Below, piece by piece: positions 17,601 to 26,732 of a DNA stretch of 64,000 bases. Location of the stretch: contig NZ_QDGA01000014.1 in assembly GCF_003347665.1 (NCBI RefSeq), positions 1 through 64,000 on the forward strand, given 5' to 3'. How positions within the stretch are numbered: the stretch's first letter is position 1; every line of letters starts with the position of its first letter. The position numbers and the translations under genes are program-made. The stretch comes from Microvirga calopogonii (GTDB taxonomy: Bacteria; Pseudomonadota; Alphaproteobacteria; Rhizobiales; Beijerinckiaceae). The notes under the pieces were generated by a model, which worked only from the letters and a program-made list of their open reading frames with translations, was not told the origin of the DNA and searched no databases.

Positions 17601-18932
17601 ATGGACACTGCCTCTAAGCCTCTTCTTCGCGCTGACGCCGCCTCATTCGGGCGGACGGAAGGCAGTGGTCCGAACCTGTCTTCCTTCACGCTCGACAACG
17701 GTCTCGATGTCGTCGTCATTCCGGATCGCCGCGTTCCCGTCGTCACGCATATGATCTGGTACCGCAACGGTTCGGCGGATGATCCGCTCGGACAATCGGG
17801 CATCGCGCACTTTCTTGAACACCTGATGTTCAAAGGCACGGAGAAGCATCCGGCCGGCGAGTTCTCGAAGGTGGTCTCCGGCCTCGGCGGTCAGGAGAAT
17901 GCGTTCACGTCGTTCGACTACACGGCTTATTTCCAGCGCGTCGCCCGCGAGAACCTGCAGACGATGATGGAATTCGAGGCGGATCGCATGACGAACCTTC
18001 TCCTGGAGGAATCCGTCATCGGCCCCGAGCGCGATGTCGTGCTCGAGGAGCGCCGTATGCGCGTCGAGACCGATCCCTCGGCCCAGCTCTCGGAGGCGAT
18101 GGCGGCTTCGCTCTTCGTGCATCACCCCTACGGCATCCCGATCATCGGTTGGATGCACGAGATCGAGACGCTCAATCGCGATCACGCCCTCGACTATTAT
18201 CGTCGCTTCTACACGCCCGAGAACGGCATCCTGGTCGTTGCCGGCGACGTGAGCGAGGACGAGGTACGTCGTCTGGCGGATGCAACGTATGGACGCATCG
18301 CCCCGCAGGGCAAGCGTCCGATGCGTCTGCGTCCGCGCGAGCCGGAGCCCGTGGCGGCGCGTCACATCACCGTGGCGGACCCGAAGGTCGAGCAACCGAC
18401 CCTGCAGCGGCTTTACCTCGTTCCGTCCTGCCGCACGGCCTCGCAGCGTGATTGCTACGCGCTCGAGCTTCTCGCCGAAGTGATCGGCGGCGGCCCGACC
18501 TCCTATCTCTATCGCAAGCTCGTGATGGAGCGCGGCATCGCGGTGAATGCGGGCGCCTGGTACATGTCGTCCGCCATGGAGGACACGCGGTTCTGCGTCT
18601 ATGCCGTGCCGTCTGAGGGCGTGTCGCTGCAGGCCCTGGAAGAGGCCGTCGACCAGGTGCTCAAGACGATCCCGGCCGAGGCGTTGGACGCGGATTCCAT
18701 CGAACGCGCCAAGACGCGCCTCGTGGCCGAGACGATCTATTCCACGGACAGCCAGTCGTCACTCGCCCGCATCTACGGTTCGGCGCTCGCCATCGGCGAG
18801 ACCATCGAGGAGGTGCGTCGCTGGCCGGTCGAGATCGAGACCGTCACGAAGGACGATCTCGCCTCGGCGGCCGAGCGCTATCTCATCCCCCGCCGTTCCG
18901 TGACGGGCTATCTGCAGAAGTCGGCCTCTTAA
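17601..18932 (+). CDS. M16 family zinc metallopeptidase, active subunit
   Basis: A 443-residue pitrilysin-type peptidase. The inverted zinc motif HxxEH is in HFLEHLMFKGTE (H70, E73, H74), with a downstream glutamate in RDVVLEERRM. It is followed 28 bases later by a second M16 protein that lacks the motif. Together they match the active/inactive heterodimers known from bacterial M16B pairs. They probably degrade peptides in the cytoplasm or periplasm; no clear signal peptide is visible on this subunit. Confidence 0.93.
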   Translation: MDTASKPLLRADAASFGRTEGSGPNLSSFTLDNGLDVVVIPDRRVPVVTHMIWYRNGSADDPLGQSGIAHFLEHLMFKGTEKHPAGEFSKVVSGLGGQENAFTSFDYTAYFQRVARENLQTMMEFEADRMTNLLLEESVIGPERDVVLEERRMRVETDPSAQLSEAMAASLFVHHPYGIPIIGWMHEIETLNRDHALDYYRRFYTPENGILVVAGDVSEDEVRRLADATYGRIAPQGKRPMRLRPREPEPVAARHITVADPKVEQPTLQRLYLVPSCRTASQRDCYALELLAEVIGGGPTSYLYRKLVMERGIAVNAGAWYMSSAMEDTRFCVYAVPSEGVSLQALEEAVDQVLKTIPAEALDADSIERAKTRLVAETIYSTDSQSSLARIYGSALAIGETIEEVRRWPVEIETVTKDDLASAAERYLIPRRSVTGYLQKSAS

Positions 18933-18960
18933 GTCCGCCTGCACAAGAATCGAGGTAATC

Positions 18961-20238
18961 ATGACAGCTTCTGTCGAAACCATGTCCTCGTCTCCGACCA
19001 CGGTGAAGGCGCTGACCTCCGCCAAGGGCGTCGAGGCTTGGCACGTCGAATCCGACGTGGTGCCGCTGATCGCCGTTTCCTTCATCTTCGAAGGCGGTTC
19101 GGCGCACGATCCCGCGGACAAGCCCGGCGTGGCGCAGATGCTGGCTCGCCTGCTCGACGAAGGTGCGGGCGAATACGATTCCGATGCGTTCCAGGAGCGG
19201 CTTGCGGCGCGTGCCATCGAGCTGTCCTTCAACGCGGGCAACGATGCGCTCGGCGGTTCGCTCAAGACGCTGGTGAAGCATGCGGACGAGGCCTTCGAGC
19301 TCTTGCGCCTCGCCCTCGCCGAGCCGCGCTTCGACCAGGATTCCATCGAGCGCGTGCGGGCCCAGACCATCGCGGGCCTCAAGTACCAGCAGAACGATCC
19401 GGGCGTCATGGCGACGCGCCGTTTCTTCGAGGAGGGTTTCGCCGGCCACCCCTATGGCCGCCCGACCTCCGGCACGCCCGAGAGCGTCGCGGCGATCACG
19501 CGGGACGATCTCATCGCCATGCATAAGGCGATCATCGCGCGCGGGCGCGTGAAGATCGCCGTCGTCGGTGCGATCAGCGGGGACGATCTCTCGGCTCTTC
19601 TCGACAAGGTGTTCGGGGCTCTGCCTGACGCGAAGCCGCTCGGCATCATCGAGCCCGCTTCGCTGCAGAAGCTCGGTTCGCGTGTCGTGGTCGATCTCGA
19701 CGTTCCGCAATCGGTCATCCGCTTCGGCATGAACGGCATCGCTTGGCGGGATCCGGGCTTCATTCCGGCTTACGTTCTCAATCACATCCTCGGCGGCGGC
19801 GCCTTCACCTCGCGCCTGTTCCAGGAGGTGCGCGAGAAGCGCGGCCTCGCCTACAGCGTCGGCACGTCGCTCGTGAGCTACCGCTCGGCGAGCATGACCT
19901 GGGGCTATACCGCCACCAAGAACGAACGCGTGGTCGAGGCTCTCGACGTCATCGCCGACGAGATGGCGAAGCTGACCAGCGAAGGCCCGTCCGACGAGGA
20001 ACTGCAGAAGGCGAAGGATTACCTCATCGGCTCCTATGCCCTCGGCTTCGACACCTCGACCAAGATCGCCCACACCCTGGCGCAGATCGCCTTCGAGGGG
20101 CTTGGCATCGACTACATCGCCCGCCGCAACGGCCTGGTTGGGGCCGTGACTCAATCGGACATCCGCACGGCCGCCGAACGCATCTTCGGCGACGGCCGGA
20201 TGTTCACCGTGATCGCGGGGCGGCCGACGGGAGTGTAG
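18961..20238 (+). CDS. M16 family protein, non-catalytic partner subunit
   Basis: A 425-residue M16 fold protein. Where the partner has HFLEH, this one reads VAQMLARLLDEG, so zinc-binding residues are absent. The C-terminal half has FTSRLFQEVREKRGLAYSVGTS, the substrate-binding R/Y region that inactive subunits contribute to the partner's active site. GAGG lies a few bases before the ATG. It is operonic with the active subunit. Confidence 0.92.
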   Translation: MTASVETMSSSPTTVKALTSAKGVEAWHVESDVVPLIAVSFIFEGGSAHDPADKPGVAQMLARLLDEGAGEYDSDAFQERLAARAIELSFNAGNDALGGSLKTLVKHADEAFELLRLALAEPRFDQDSIERVRAQTIAGLKYQQNDPGVMATRRFFEEGFAGHPYGRPTSGTPESVAAITRDDLIAMHKAIIARGRVKIAVVGAISGDDLSALLDKVFGALPDAKPLGIIEPASLQKLGSRVVVDLDVPQSVIRFGMNGIAWRDPGFIPAYVLNHILGGGAFTSRLFQEVREKRGLAYSVGTSLVSYRSASMTWGYTATKNERVVEALDVIADEMAKLTSEGPSDEELQKAKDYLIGSYALGFDTSTKIAHTLAQIAFEGLGIDYIARRNGLVGAVTQSDIRTAAERIFGDGRMFTVIAGRPTGV

Positions 20239-20267
20239 CCTTCCGGGGCAGAGATTTCACCGACCCT

Positions 20268-20381
20268 AGAGCCTCGGACCCAAAAGTGGACACCACTTTT
20301 GGGATTCATCCGATGCTCCTTCCTCTTCGCTGGCGCATCGGATGGAGCGGAAAACCGGGTCCACTTTTCCGTCCGATGCGC
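20268..20381. repeat. two tandem extragenic palindromes upstream of pgi
   Basis: Units at about 20268-20318 and 20333-20381 have TCGGA.../...TCCGATGC ends and CCAAAAGTGG or CCACTTTT in the loop arms. They belong to the family seen at 1890-2063 and lie between the M16 operon and pgi. Confidence 0.8.
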
Positions 20382-20444
20382 TAGCCTCAGGGCCGTCTCT
20401 GCCCTAATCTTTCGCTCCTGCTTTGAACGAGTCGGAGTACGCTT

Positions 20445-21761
20445 ATGGCCCTGCAGCAATCGATCGATCTTGCCCTTGACACCAGTATCGGGGGAGGCGG
20501 TCTGACGCAGGCGGCGCTCGACGACGCGCTGGCGCTCGTCAACGAGGCCATGAAGCGGCTGTCCGAGGACGATGCCTCGGGCCGGTTGCCGCTCCTCCAC
20601 ATGCCGCGCACCACGGACGATCTGGCGAGCATCCGCGAAGCGGCCGCCTTCCTGCGGGACGATGCCACCGACGTGGTGGTTCTCGGCGTCGGCGGATCGA
20701 GCCTCGGCGGCCAGACCCTGGCGCAATTGAAGGATTACGCGGTGCCGGGCACCGGCCGGTTCACCGAGAGCCCGCGCATCCACTTCCTCGACAACCTCGA
20801 TCCCATCACCTTCGACCGTGTCCTTCACAAGCTTCCGCTCTCCTCGACCAAGTTCGTGGCGATCTCCAAGTCGGGCGGCACGGGCGAGACGCTGATGCAG
20901 ACCATCGCCGTGCTCACGGCCCTCGAGAAGGCAGGGCTGCGCTCCCATCCCAACGATATGTTCCTCGGCGTGTCCGAGCCCCGCAAGGACGGTGCCAAGA
21001 ACGCCCTTCGCGACCTCCTGGAACCCGAGGGCGTGCGCTTCCTCGATCATCACACCGGCATCGGCGGGCGCTACTCGGTCCTGACCAATGTGGGTCTCCT
21101 GCCGGCCGCCGTGCTCGGCCTCGACATCGAGGCCATCCGCCGGGGTGCGGCCGACGCCTATGAGCCCTTCCGCAACGGCGCATCCGCCAAGGATGCACCC
21201 GCCGCCCTGGGAGCCGCCCTGAACGTCGCCGCGGCGAAAGCCGGCAAGGGCATCGCGGTCACCATGGCCTACGCGGACCGCCTCGAGCGCTTCACCCGCT
21301 GGTGGGTCCAACTCTGGGCCGAGAGCGTCGGCAAGGACGGCAAGGGCACGCAGCCCGTCGCGGCGATCGGTCCCGTGGACCAGCACAGCCAGCAGCAGCT
21401 CTACCTCGCCGGTCCCAACGACAAGCTCTTCACGGTGCTGACCACCGGCGTCGCCGGCAAGGGGCCTGTGATGAACGAGGCGTTGGCCAAGCGCGCCGGC
21501 CAGGCGGCCTTCGCGGGCAAGACCATCGGCGACCTCGTGGCCGCCCAGGGCCGCGCCATGGCCGACACCTTCGCCAAGAACAGCCGCCCGACCCGCCAGA
21601 TCCATGTCGAGACCCTGGACGAGCGCGCCCTGGGCGAACTTCTCATGCACTTCATGCTGGAAACGATCCTGGCCGGCTACGCCATGGGCGTCGACCCGTT
21701 CGACCAGCCCGCCGTGGAAGAGGCCAAGATCCTGGCGAAGGAATATCTCGCGCAGGGCTAG
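20445..21761 (+). CDS. pgi: glucose-6-phosphate isomerase
   Basis: A 438-residue SIS-fold enzyme that interconverts glucose-6-phosphate and fructose-6-phosphate. Seen are VVVLGVGGSSLGGQTLAQL, FVAISKSGGTGETLMQ, GVSEPRKDGAKN and DHHTGIGGRYSVLTNVGLLPAAVLG. The C-terminal GPVDQHSQQQLYLAGPND holds the catalytic region. This is the short bacterial form, compared with about 550 residues in E. coli. GGAG is suitably placed before the ATG. It is preceded by repeats and so is probably monocistronic. Confidence 0.92.
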   Translation: MALQQSIDLALDTSIGGGGLTQAALDDALALVNEAMKRLSEDDASGRLPLLHMPRTTDDLASIREAAAFLRDDATDVVVLGVGGSSLGGQTLAQLKDYAVPGTGRFTESPRIHFLDNLDPITFDRVLHKLPLSSTKFVAISKSGGTGETLMQTIAVLTALEKAGLRSHPNDMFLGVSEPRKDGAKNALRDLLEPEGVRFLDHHTGIGGRYSVLTNVGLLPAAVLGLDIEAIRRGAADAYEPFRNGASAKDAPAALGAALNVAAAKAGKGIAVTMAYADRLERFTRWWVQLWAESVGKDGKGTQPVAAIGPVDQHSQQQLYLAGPNDKLFTVLTTGVAGKGPVMNEALAKRAGQAAFAGKTIGDLVAAQGRAMADTFAKNSRPTRQIHVETLDERALGELLMHFMLETILAGYAMGVDPFDQPAVEEAKILAKEYLAQG

Positions 21762-21815
21762 GGACGTCTGCCGGGTAATGAAACTGGTATCGTTCTCGGA
21801 ATGAAGCACAACGAA

Positions 21816-21917
21816 CCCTCTCCCCCTTGAGGGAGAGAGTTGGAGAGGCGGGTGCGGCGCCATACGTGGATAGGCTATTGCTCCCCCCCTTCCTAGCCCT
21901 CCCCCACAATGGGGGAG
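21816..21917. repeat. CCCTCTCCC/GGGAGAG inverted repeat between pgi and mutL
   Basis: Hairpins CTCTCCCCCTTGAGGGAGAG and CCCTCCCCCACAATGGGGGAG flank a central segment, as in the copies at 10961 and 31618. The rest of the 318-base gap before mutL shows no gene. Confidence 0.75.
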
Positions 21918-22079
21918 AGTGGATTTCCTGCGCCCCATCCTGCTGACGCTGCCCACACTCCCGACACTCGCCCGTCACGTCACTCCGTCAGAGCCTGGGG
22001 AATAACGTCGCGCGTTCTGGTTTCCTGCGCCGTCACCCCCTATGTTCCCCTTTCCGAATCCGAACCTCCGATCCTGCGC

Positions 22080-23930
22080 ATGCATGTCCGCCGCCTCGAT
22101 CCCATCCTCGTCGACCGCATCGCTGCGGGCGAGGTCGTCGAGCGTCCGGCGGCTGCCGTCAAGGAGCTGGTCGAGAACGCGGTCGATGCAGGCGCGACCT
22201 CCATCGAGATCGCCGTCGAGGCCGGTGGGCGGCGCCTGATCCGCATTGTCGATGACGGACGGGGCATGACGCCGGAAGATCTTGAGCTGGCGGTCGAGCG
22301 TCACGCCACCTCCAAGCTGCCGGACGGCGACCTGTTCTCGATCAACACGCTCGGCTTTCGCGGCGAGGCCTTGCCGTCCATCGGGGCTGTCGCGCGTCTC
22401 TCCATCGTCACCCGGACAGTTGAGGCCGAGACCGGCTCGTCGCTCGTCGTCGAGGCGGGCGTGAAGGGGCCCGTGCGTCCCGCGCCCGCGCCGAAAGGCA
22501 CCCGCGTCGAGGTGACGGACCTGTTCGCCGCCACGCCCGCGCGCCTGAAATTCCTGAAGAGCGACCGCTCCGAGGCGCAGGCCGTCGCCGAGATCGTCAA
22601 GCGGCTCGCCATCGCGCATCCGACGATCCGCTTTACGCTTTCGGGCGAGCACATCACCGCCTTCACCTATCCGCCGGAGGAGCCCGGCGAGCACGGCTTC
22701 CTGCGCCGTCTGTCACGGGTGCTGGGCGCGGAGTTCCATGAGAACGCCATGTCCATCGGCATCGAGCGCGAGGGCGTGCGGCTCACCGGCTTCGCGAGCC
22801 TGCCGACCTATCATCGCGGCACCGGAGCGGCGATCCATTTCGTGGTCAACGGGCGGCCCGTGCGCGACAAGCTGCTGCTCGGTGCGGTGCGCGGTGCCTA
22901 TGCGGACGTGATGGCGTCCGACCGGCATCCGGTTCTCGCCATCATGATCGATCTCGATCCTCGTGCGGTGGACGTCAACGTGCATCCGGCCAAGACCGAA
23001 GTGCGCTTTCGCGATCCGGCCTTCGTGCGCGGCTTCGTCGTCGGCGCGCTGAAGGAAGCGATCACCCGCTATGCCTTCCGTGCCTCGTCGACCGGCGGCA
23101 CGCGCACGCTGGAGAGCCTGCGTCCGCAAGGAGCGCTGCCATCGCGTCCGGCCTATCCGCACCGCACGCATGCGATCCGCCCGACCAGCGCCTTCGCCAA
23201 CTGGCAGGCGCCGCTCGATCCGCCGGAACGAACTTATGCGCCTTCCTCAGGCCTTGCCGAGCGGCAGGCGAACCTGCCCGATCTCGCAAGCCCGTCGGCC
23301 GACGGCCGCGCAATGCTGCACGAGATCGAGCCGGAAACGGAGGAGGCGCCTCTGGGCGCCGCCCGCGCGCAATTGCACGGCACCTATATCGTCGCGCAGA
23401 CGCAGGACGGCATCGTCATCGTCGACCAGCATGCGGCCCACGAGCGCCTTGTTTACGAGCGCCTGAAGCGCGAGCGCGCCGCCTCGGGCATCGCGCGGCA
23501 GTTGCTCCTCATTCCGGAGGTGGTCGACCTCGATCCCGTCGATGCCGACCGCGTTCTGGCGGAAGCGTCTTCTCTCGAGAGCCTTGGTCTCGTGGTCGAG
23601 CCCTTCGGTCACGGGGCGCTGTTGGTGCGCGAGGTGCCGTCGGCGCTTGCGGGCGGACGCATCAAGGCGCTGGTGCAGGACGTCGCCGACGCTTTGGCGG
23701 AATGGGGGCAGGGGGCTGCAGGTCCCCTGGAGGAGCGCCTGGACGCCGTGCTCTCGCGCATGTCCTGCCACGGCTCCATCCGCGCCGGACGGCGCATGCG
23801 GCCCGAGGAAATGAACGCCCTGCTGCGCGAGATGGAAGCGACGCCGCTCTCCGGCCAGTGCAATCACGGCCGGCCGACCTACGTGGAATTGAAGCTGACG
23901 GATATCGAGCGGCTGTTCGGGCGGCGCTAA
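22080..23930 (+). CDS. mutL: DNA mismatch repair protein MutL
   Basis: A 616-residue GHKL ATPase that couples mismatch recognition by MutS to downstream repair. ATP-binding motifs are KELVENAVDAGAT, IVDDGRGM, ERHATSKL and LGFRGEALPSIG. FVNGRPV-like VVNGRPVRDK and VHPAKTEVRF follow. The C-terminal dimerisation domain contains VDQHAAHERLVYERL and CHGSIRAGRRM. The latter lies near the region that carries the endonuclease motif in some MutL proteins, and no clear DQHA(x)2E(x)4E outside VDQHAAHERLVYE is visible, so nicking activity is plausible. ATG 22080 gives MHVRRLDPILVDRIAAGEV. Confidence 0.96.
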   Translation: MHVRRLDPILVDRIAAGEVVERPAAAVKELVENAVDAGATSIEIAVEAGGRRLIRIVDDGRGMTPEDLELAVERHATSKLPDGDLFSINTLGFRGEALPSIGAVARLSIVTRTVEAETGSSLVVEAGVKGPVRPAPAPKGTRVEVTDLFAATPARLKFLKSDRSEAQAVAEIVKRLAIAHPTIRFTLSGEHITAFTYPPEEPGEHGFLRRLSRVLGAEFHENAMSIGIEREGVRLTGFASLPTYHRGTGAAIHFVVNGRPVRDKLLLGAVRGAYADVMASDRHPVLAIMIDLDPRAVDVNVHPAKTEVRFRDPAFVRGFVVGALKEAITRYAFRASSTGGTRTLESLRPQGALPSRPAYPHRTHAIRPTSAFANWQAPLDPPERTYAPSSGLAERQANLPDLASPSADGRAMLHEIEPETEEAPLGAARAQLHGTYIVAQTQDGIVIVDQHAAHERLVYERLKRERAASGIARQLLLIPEVVDLDPVDADRVLAEASSLESLGLVVEPFGHGALLVREVPSALAGGRIKALVQDVADALAEWGQGAAGPLEERLDAVLSRMSCHGSIRAGRRMRPEEMNALLREMEATPLSGQCNHGRPTYVELKLTDIERLFGRR

Positions 23931-23962
23931 ATTTCTCAACAGCCGAAGTGTGAGGCCTGGGC

Positions 23963-24367
23963 TTAGGCGGTGGTGCGATAGAGCTTGAGGTTCTTGCGGG
24001 CGGGCTTCGATGCAAGATGGACCGGCATGGCGGCCTGTTCGAGGCAGACCTCGAACCGCAGATCCTCAGGGGCATTCGCGGCCGGTGCGAGATCGGCCTC
24101 CTCGGCGCTGAATGCGACCCCGGCGAAATCGCCGTTGCGCCAGCATACCCGCGCGCGGCGCACCTGCAGGTCATGGGCCGCGATGTACAGCTCGAAGCTT
24201 TCCGGCAGGTCCATGTGCCGCTTGACCGCGATCCTGGCTCCGCCGGTGGAGATGTCCTTCACCAGGCACGAGATCATCGCCTCCGGGCCCAGCATGATTT
24301 TTGCCGGGTGATGCGTGGGAAAACGTCTGTCTTTCCGACGATTGTCGATGGCAGTGACGGAATCCAT
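23963..24367 (-). CDS. PilZ domain protein, putative c-di-GMP receptor
   Basis: A protein of about 134 residues. It has the RxxxR-type motif in NRRKDRRFPTH and the second motif DISTGGARI (D/NxSxxG), which together bind c-di-GMP in PilZ domains. A strand with RVCWRNGDFAGVAF follows. ATG 24367 is preferred; a GTG at 24415 would overlap the CtrA-like site. It is convergent with mutL, with only 32 bases between the stops. The CtrA box 41-56 bases upstream suggests cell-cycle control. Confidence 0.85.
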   Translation of the reverse strand: MDSVTAIDNRRKDRRFPTHHPAKIMLGPEAMISCLVKDISTGGARIAVKRHMDLPESFELYIAAHDLQVRRARVCWRNGDFAGVAFSAEEADLAPAANAPEDLRFEVCLEQAAMPVHLASKPARKNLKLYRTTA

Positions 24368-24407
24368 GGGAGGTGACCCTAGGTCAAGTGGCCGGTGGAG
24401 CTTGGCA

Positions 24408-24423
24408 TTAACCACTTGTTAAC
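24408..24423 (-). promoter_or_regulatory. putative CtrA binding site (TTAA-N7-TTAAC)
   Basis: The sequence TTAACCACTTGTTAAC matches the full CtrA consensus. It lies 41-56 bases upstream of the PilZ start, a position typical for CtrA-regulated promoters of alphaproteobacterial motility and cell-cycle genes. Confidence 0.6.
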
Positions 24424-24477
24424 CGACTTCTCAAGTCCCTCCGAAGGAGTATTCGCCTAAAAGCTAAGGCTTTCTGT

Positions 24478-24514
24478 GCATCGTGCGGCACTGCGGATGC
24501 GCGCCGCACGATGC
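24478..24514. repeat. palindrome with perfect 12-base arms
   Basis: GCATCGTGCGGC and its exact complement are separated by 13 bases. The GCATCG end is shared with the AGCATCG repeat family. It lies between the PilZ and aldo/keto reductase genes. Confidence 0.7.
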
Positions 24515-24549
24515 ATTCTTCAAAGGATGGTGCATCGGACTTGGCCTTG

Positions 24550-24567
24550 AAAGGGCAGGTGCCCTTT
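24550..24567 (-). terminator. hairpin downstream of the aldo/keto reductase
   Basis: AAAGGGCA and its complement, separated by two bases, form a compact stem 23 bases after the stop of the gene at 24590. There is no T-run, so termination is only suggested. Confidence 0.4.
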
Positions 24568-24589
24568 GGGAGCGAGGCTCTGCTGTGGA

Positions 24590-25633
24590 TTACCGGGCCG
24601 GTCCCTTCCGCTCTGCCGATGCCGCCCAGATGTTCAGGTCGCCTTCGCCGGCATAGCGGTCGATCTCGGCGAGCTCCTCCGCCGTGAAGGCGAGGTTCTT
24701 GAGCGCGCCGACGCAGTCGATAACCTGCTCGGGACGGCTCGCGCCGATGAGGGCCGAGGTGACGCGTCCGCCGCGCAGAACCCAGGCCAGCGCCATCTGT
24801 GCCAGCGTCTGACCGCGCCGTTCGGCGATGCCGTTGAGGCCACGGATGCGGGCGATGTTGTCCTCATTGAGGAAGCTCGTGCGCAGGGACTTGCCCTGGG
24901 CCGCGCGGCTCTCGTCGGGAATGCCGTTGAGGTATTTCGTCGTCAGCATGCCCTGCGCCAGCGGCGAGAACACGATGGAGCCCATGCCGAGCTCGTCGAG
25001 GGTGTCGAGCAGCCCGTCCTCCTCGATCCAGCGGTTGAGCATGGAATAGCTCGGCTGGTGGATGATGCAGGGCGTCCCCAGCTCGCGCAGGATGGCCAGC
25101 GCCTCGCGGGTGCGCTGGCTGTTGTAGGACGAGAGGCCCACATAGAGCGCCTTGCCCTGCCGCACGGCCGAATCGAGCGCCAGCATGGTTTCTTCGAGCG
25201 GCGTGTTCGGATCGAAGCGGTGGGAATAGAAGATGTCTACATAGTCGAGCCCCATGCGCTTGAGGCTCTGGTCGAGGCTCGACAGGAGATATTTGCGGCT
25301 GCCCCATTCCCCATAAGGTCCCGGCCACATGCGGTAGCCTGCCTTGGTGGAGATCACCAGCTCGTCGCGCAGGCCGTGAAAGTCGTTGCGCAGGATCTCG
25401 CCGAACAGGGTTTCGGCCGAGCCGGGAGGGGGCCCATAATTGTTGGCGAGATCGAAATGCGTGATGCCGAGATCGAAGGCGGTCCGGCAGATCTCCCGCG
25501 CAGTCGCCGCCGACTTGTCCTCGCCGAAATTGTGCCAGAGCCCGAGCGAGATCGCCGGCAGAAGCAACCCGCTGCGGCCGCACCGGTTGTAGAGCATCTC
25601 GTCGTAGCGGGTCTCAGCGGGCAGGTAGGCCAT
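24590..25633 (-). CDS. aldo/keto reductase, L-glyceraldehyde 3-phosphate reductase type (YghZ-like)
   Basis: A 347-residue NADPH-dependent oxidoreductase with a TIM barrel. Catalytic-type segments are GITHFDLANNYGPPPGSAE (Asp/Tyr), VISTKAGYRMWPGPYGEWGS (Lys) and DIFYSHRFDP (His). The cofactor region is SALIGASRPEQV. The YRMWPGPYG insertion is characteristic of the YghZ/AKR14 group, which detoxifies L-glyceraldehyde 3-phosphate and methylglyoxal. GGAGAG precedes the ATG at 25633. Confidence 0.9.
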   Translation of the reverse strand: MAYLPAETRYDEMLYNRCGRSGLLLPAISLGLWHNFGEDKSAATAREICRTAFDLGITHFDLANNYGPPPGSAETLFGEILRNDFHGLRDELVISTKAGYRMWPGPYGEWGSRKYLLSSLDQSLKRMGLDYVDIFYSHRFDPNTPLEETMLALDSAVRQGKALYVGLSSYNSQRTREALAILRELGTPCIIHQPSYSMLNRWIEEDGLLDTLDELGMGSIVFSPLAQGMLTTKYLNGIPDESRAAQGKSLRTSFLNEDNIARIRGLNGIAERRGQTLAQMALAWVLRGGRVTSALIGASRPEQVIDCVGALKNLAFTAEELAEIDRYAGEGDLNIWAASAERKGPAR

Positions 25634-25673
25634 CGAACTCTCCAGCAGGGCAATGAGGCAGACGATCTACATA

Positions 25674-25706
25674 GCGCATCATGCGCAAAAGTGGATCCGA
25701 TTTTCA
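25674..25706. repeat. half copy of the GCATC/AAAAGTGG palindromic repeat
   Basis: GCGCATCATGCGCAAAAGTGG followed by CCGATTTTC is half of a unit of the family at 1890-2063, without the closing end. It lies between the divergent aldo/keto reductase and cyclase genes. Confidence 0.55.
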
Positions 25707-25831
25707 CCAGCCCCGCGGTTGGACAGATGGACGACCTCCATCCCTCACCCGTTCGGGACAGGGCAAATGGGCCATCGCCCCCTGCGACCGAACCGTGTAG
25801 ACTAAGCCGGGGGCAGGGAGGGAGATCCACC

Positions 25832-26644
25832 ATGCCCATCTTCCTGGATCGGCACGAACTGCAGGGCCTGACCGCCGCCGATATCGCCGACGCGCACCAG
25901 AAGGATCTGCAGGTGCAGGGGCACTATGGGGTGCGGTTCCTGACCTACTGGTTCGACGATACCCGTGGCACGGCGTTCTGCCTCATCGACGCGCCCGATA
26001 TCGAGACCGCCATGCGGGTGCACGACGAGGCCCACGGAAAGATCGCCCGCGACGTGATCGAGGTCGATCTCTCCGCCGTCGAGGCCTTTCTCGGCCGCAT
26101 CTCCGACCCGGTTTCGGCAGCGTGCTGTTCGACCGGCAGGGTCGATCCCGCCCTGCGCGCCATCATGTTCACGGATCTCGTCGACTCCACTGCCATGACC
26201 GAGCGCCTCGGCGATACGCGCGCCGTCGAGATGGTACGGGCGCACGACGCCATGGTCCGCCGCGCCCTGCGCGACAAGGGCGGGCGCGAGGTCAAGCATA
26301 CCGGCGATGGAATCATGGCTTCCTTCGACGACGCGACCGCCGCCGTGGACGCCGCCCGGGCGATCCTGCAGGCCTTCGAGGCGTTCAACCTGGCAAGTCG
26401 CGAAAAGCTGCGCGTGCGCATCGGCCTCGATGCGGGCGAACCCGTCGCCGACCACAACGACCTGTTCGGCGCAACGGTGCAGAGGGCCGCTCGCCTGTGC
26501 CAGAGCGCCGAGCCCGACAGCATCGTGGTGTCGGAGGTCATCACGACCCTGGTGGCTCCGCGCTTCTCCTTCGTGGATCTGGGAGGCCGGGCCGTGAAGG
26601 GCTTCACGCAGCCGGTGGAGGCGTTCGCGGTGAACTGGCGGTGA
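25832..26644 (+). CDS. fusion of a nickel-binding-like (DUF4242/SCO4226-type) domain with a class III nucleotidyl cyclase
   Basis: A 270-residue protein. Residues 1-90 match the small DUF4242 domain (FLDRHELQGLTAADIADAH, YWFDDTRGTAFCLIDAPD, VHDEAHGK), which in Streptomyces SCO4226 binds nickel. From about 108 a class III cyclase catalytic domain follows, with metal aspartates D115 (FTDLVDST) and D159 (HTGDGIMASF), a base-selecting lysine K155, and the LFGATVQRAARL helix. It probably makes cAMP under control of the N-terminal sensor. GGGAGGGAG precedes the ATG. Confidence 0.82.
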   Translation: MPIFLDRHELQGLTAADIADAHQKDLQVQGHYGVRFLTYWFDDTRGTAFCLIDAPDIETAMRVHDEAHGKIARDVIEVDLSAVEAFLGRISDPVSAACCSTGRVDPALRAIMFTDLVDSTAMTERLGDTRAVEMVRAHDAMVRRALRDKGGREVKHTGDGIMASFDDATAAVDAARAILQAFEAFNLASREKLRVRIGLDAGEPVADHNDLFGATVQRAARLCQSAEPDSIVVSEVITTLVAPRFSFVDLGGRAVKGFTQPVEAFAVNWR

Positions 26645-26732
26645 GGGAAACGCTCCTTGATCCAGTGGCCCGCCACAATGAAAGCGCGACTCGCGTCTAT
26701 CCTGACGGCTCGGGCGGAAGCCGAGGCGTCGG

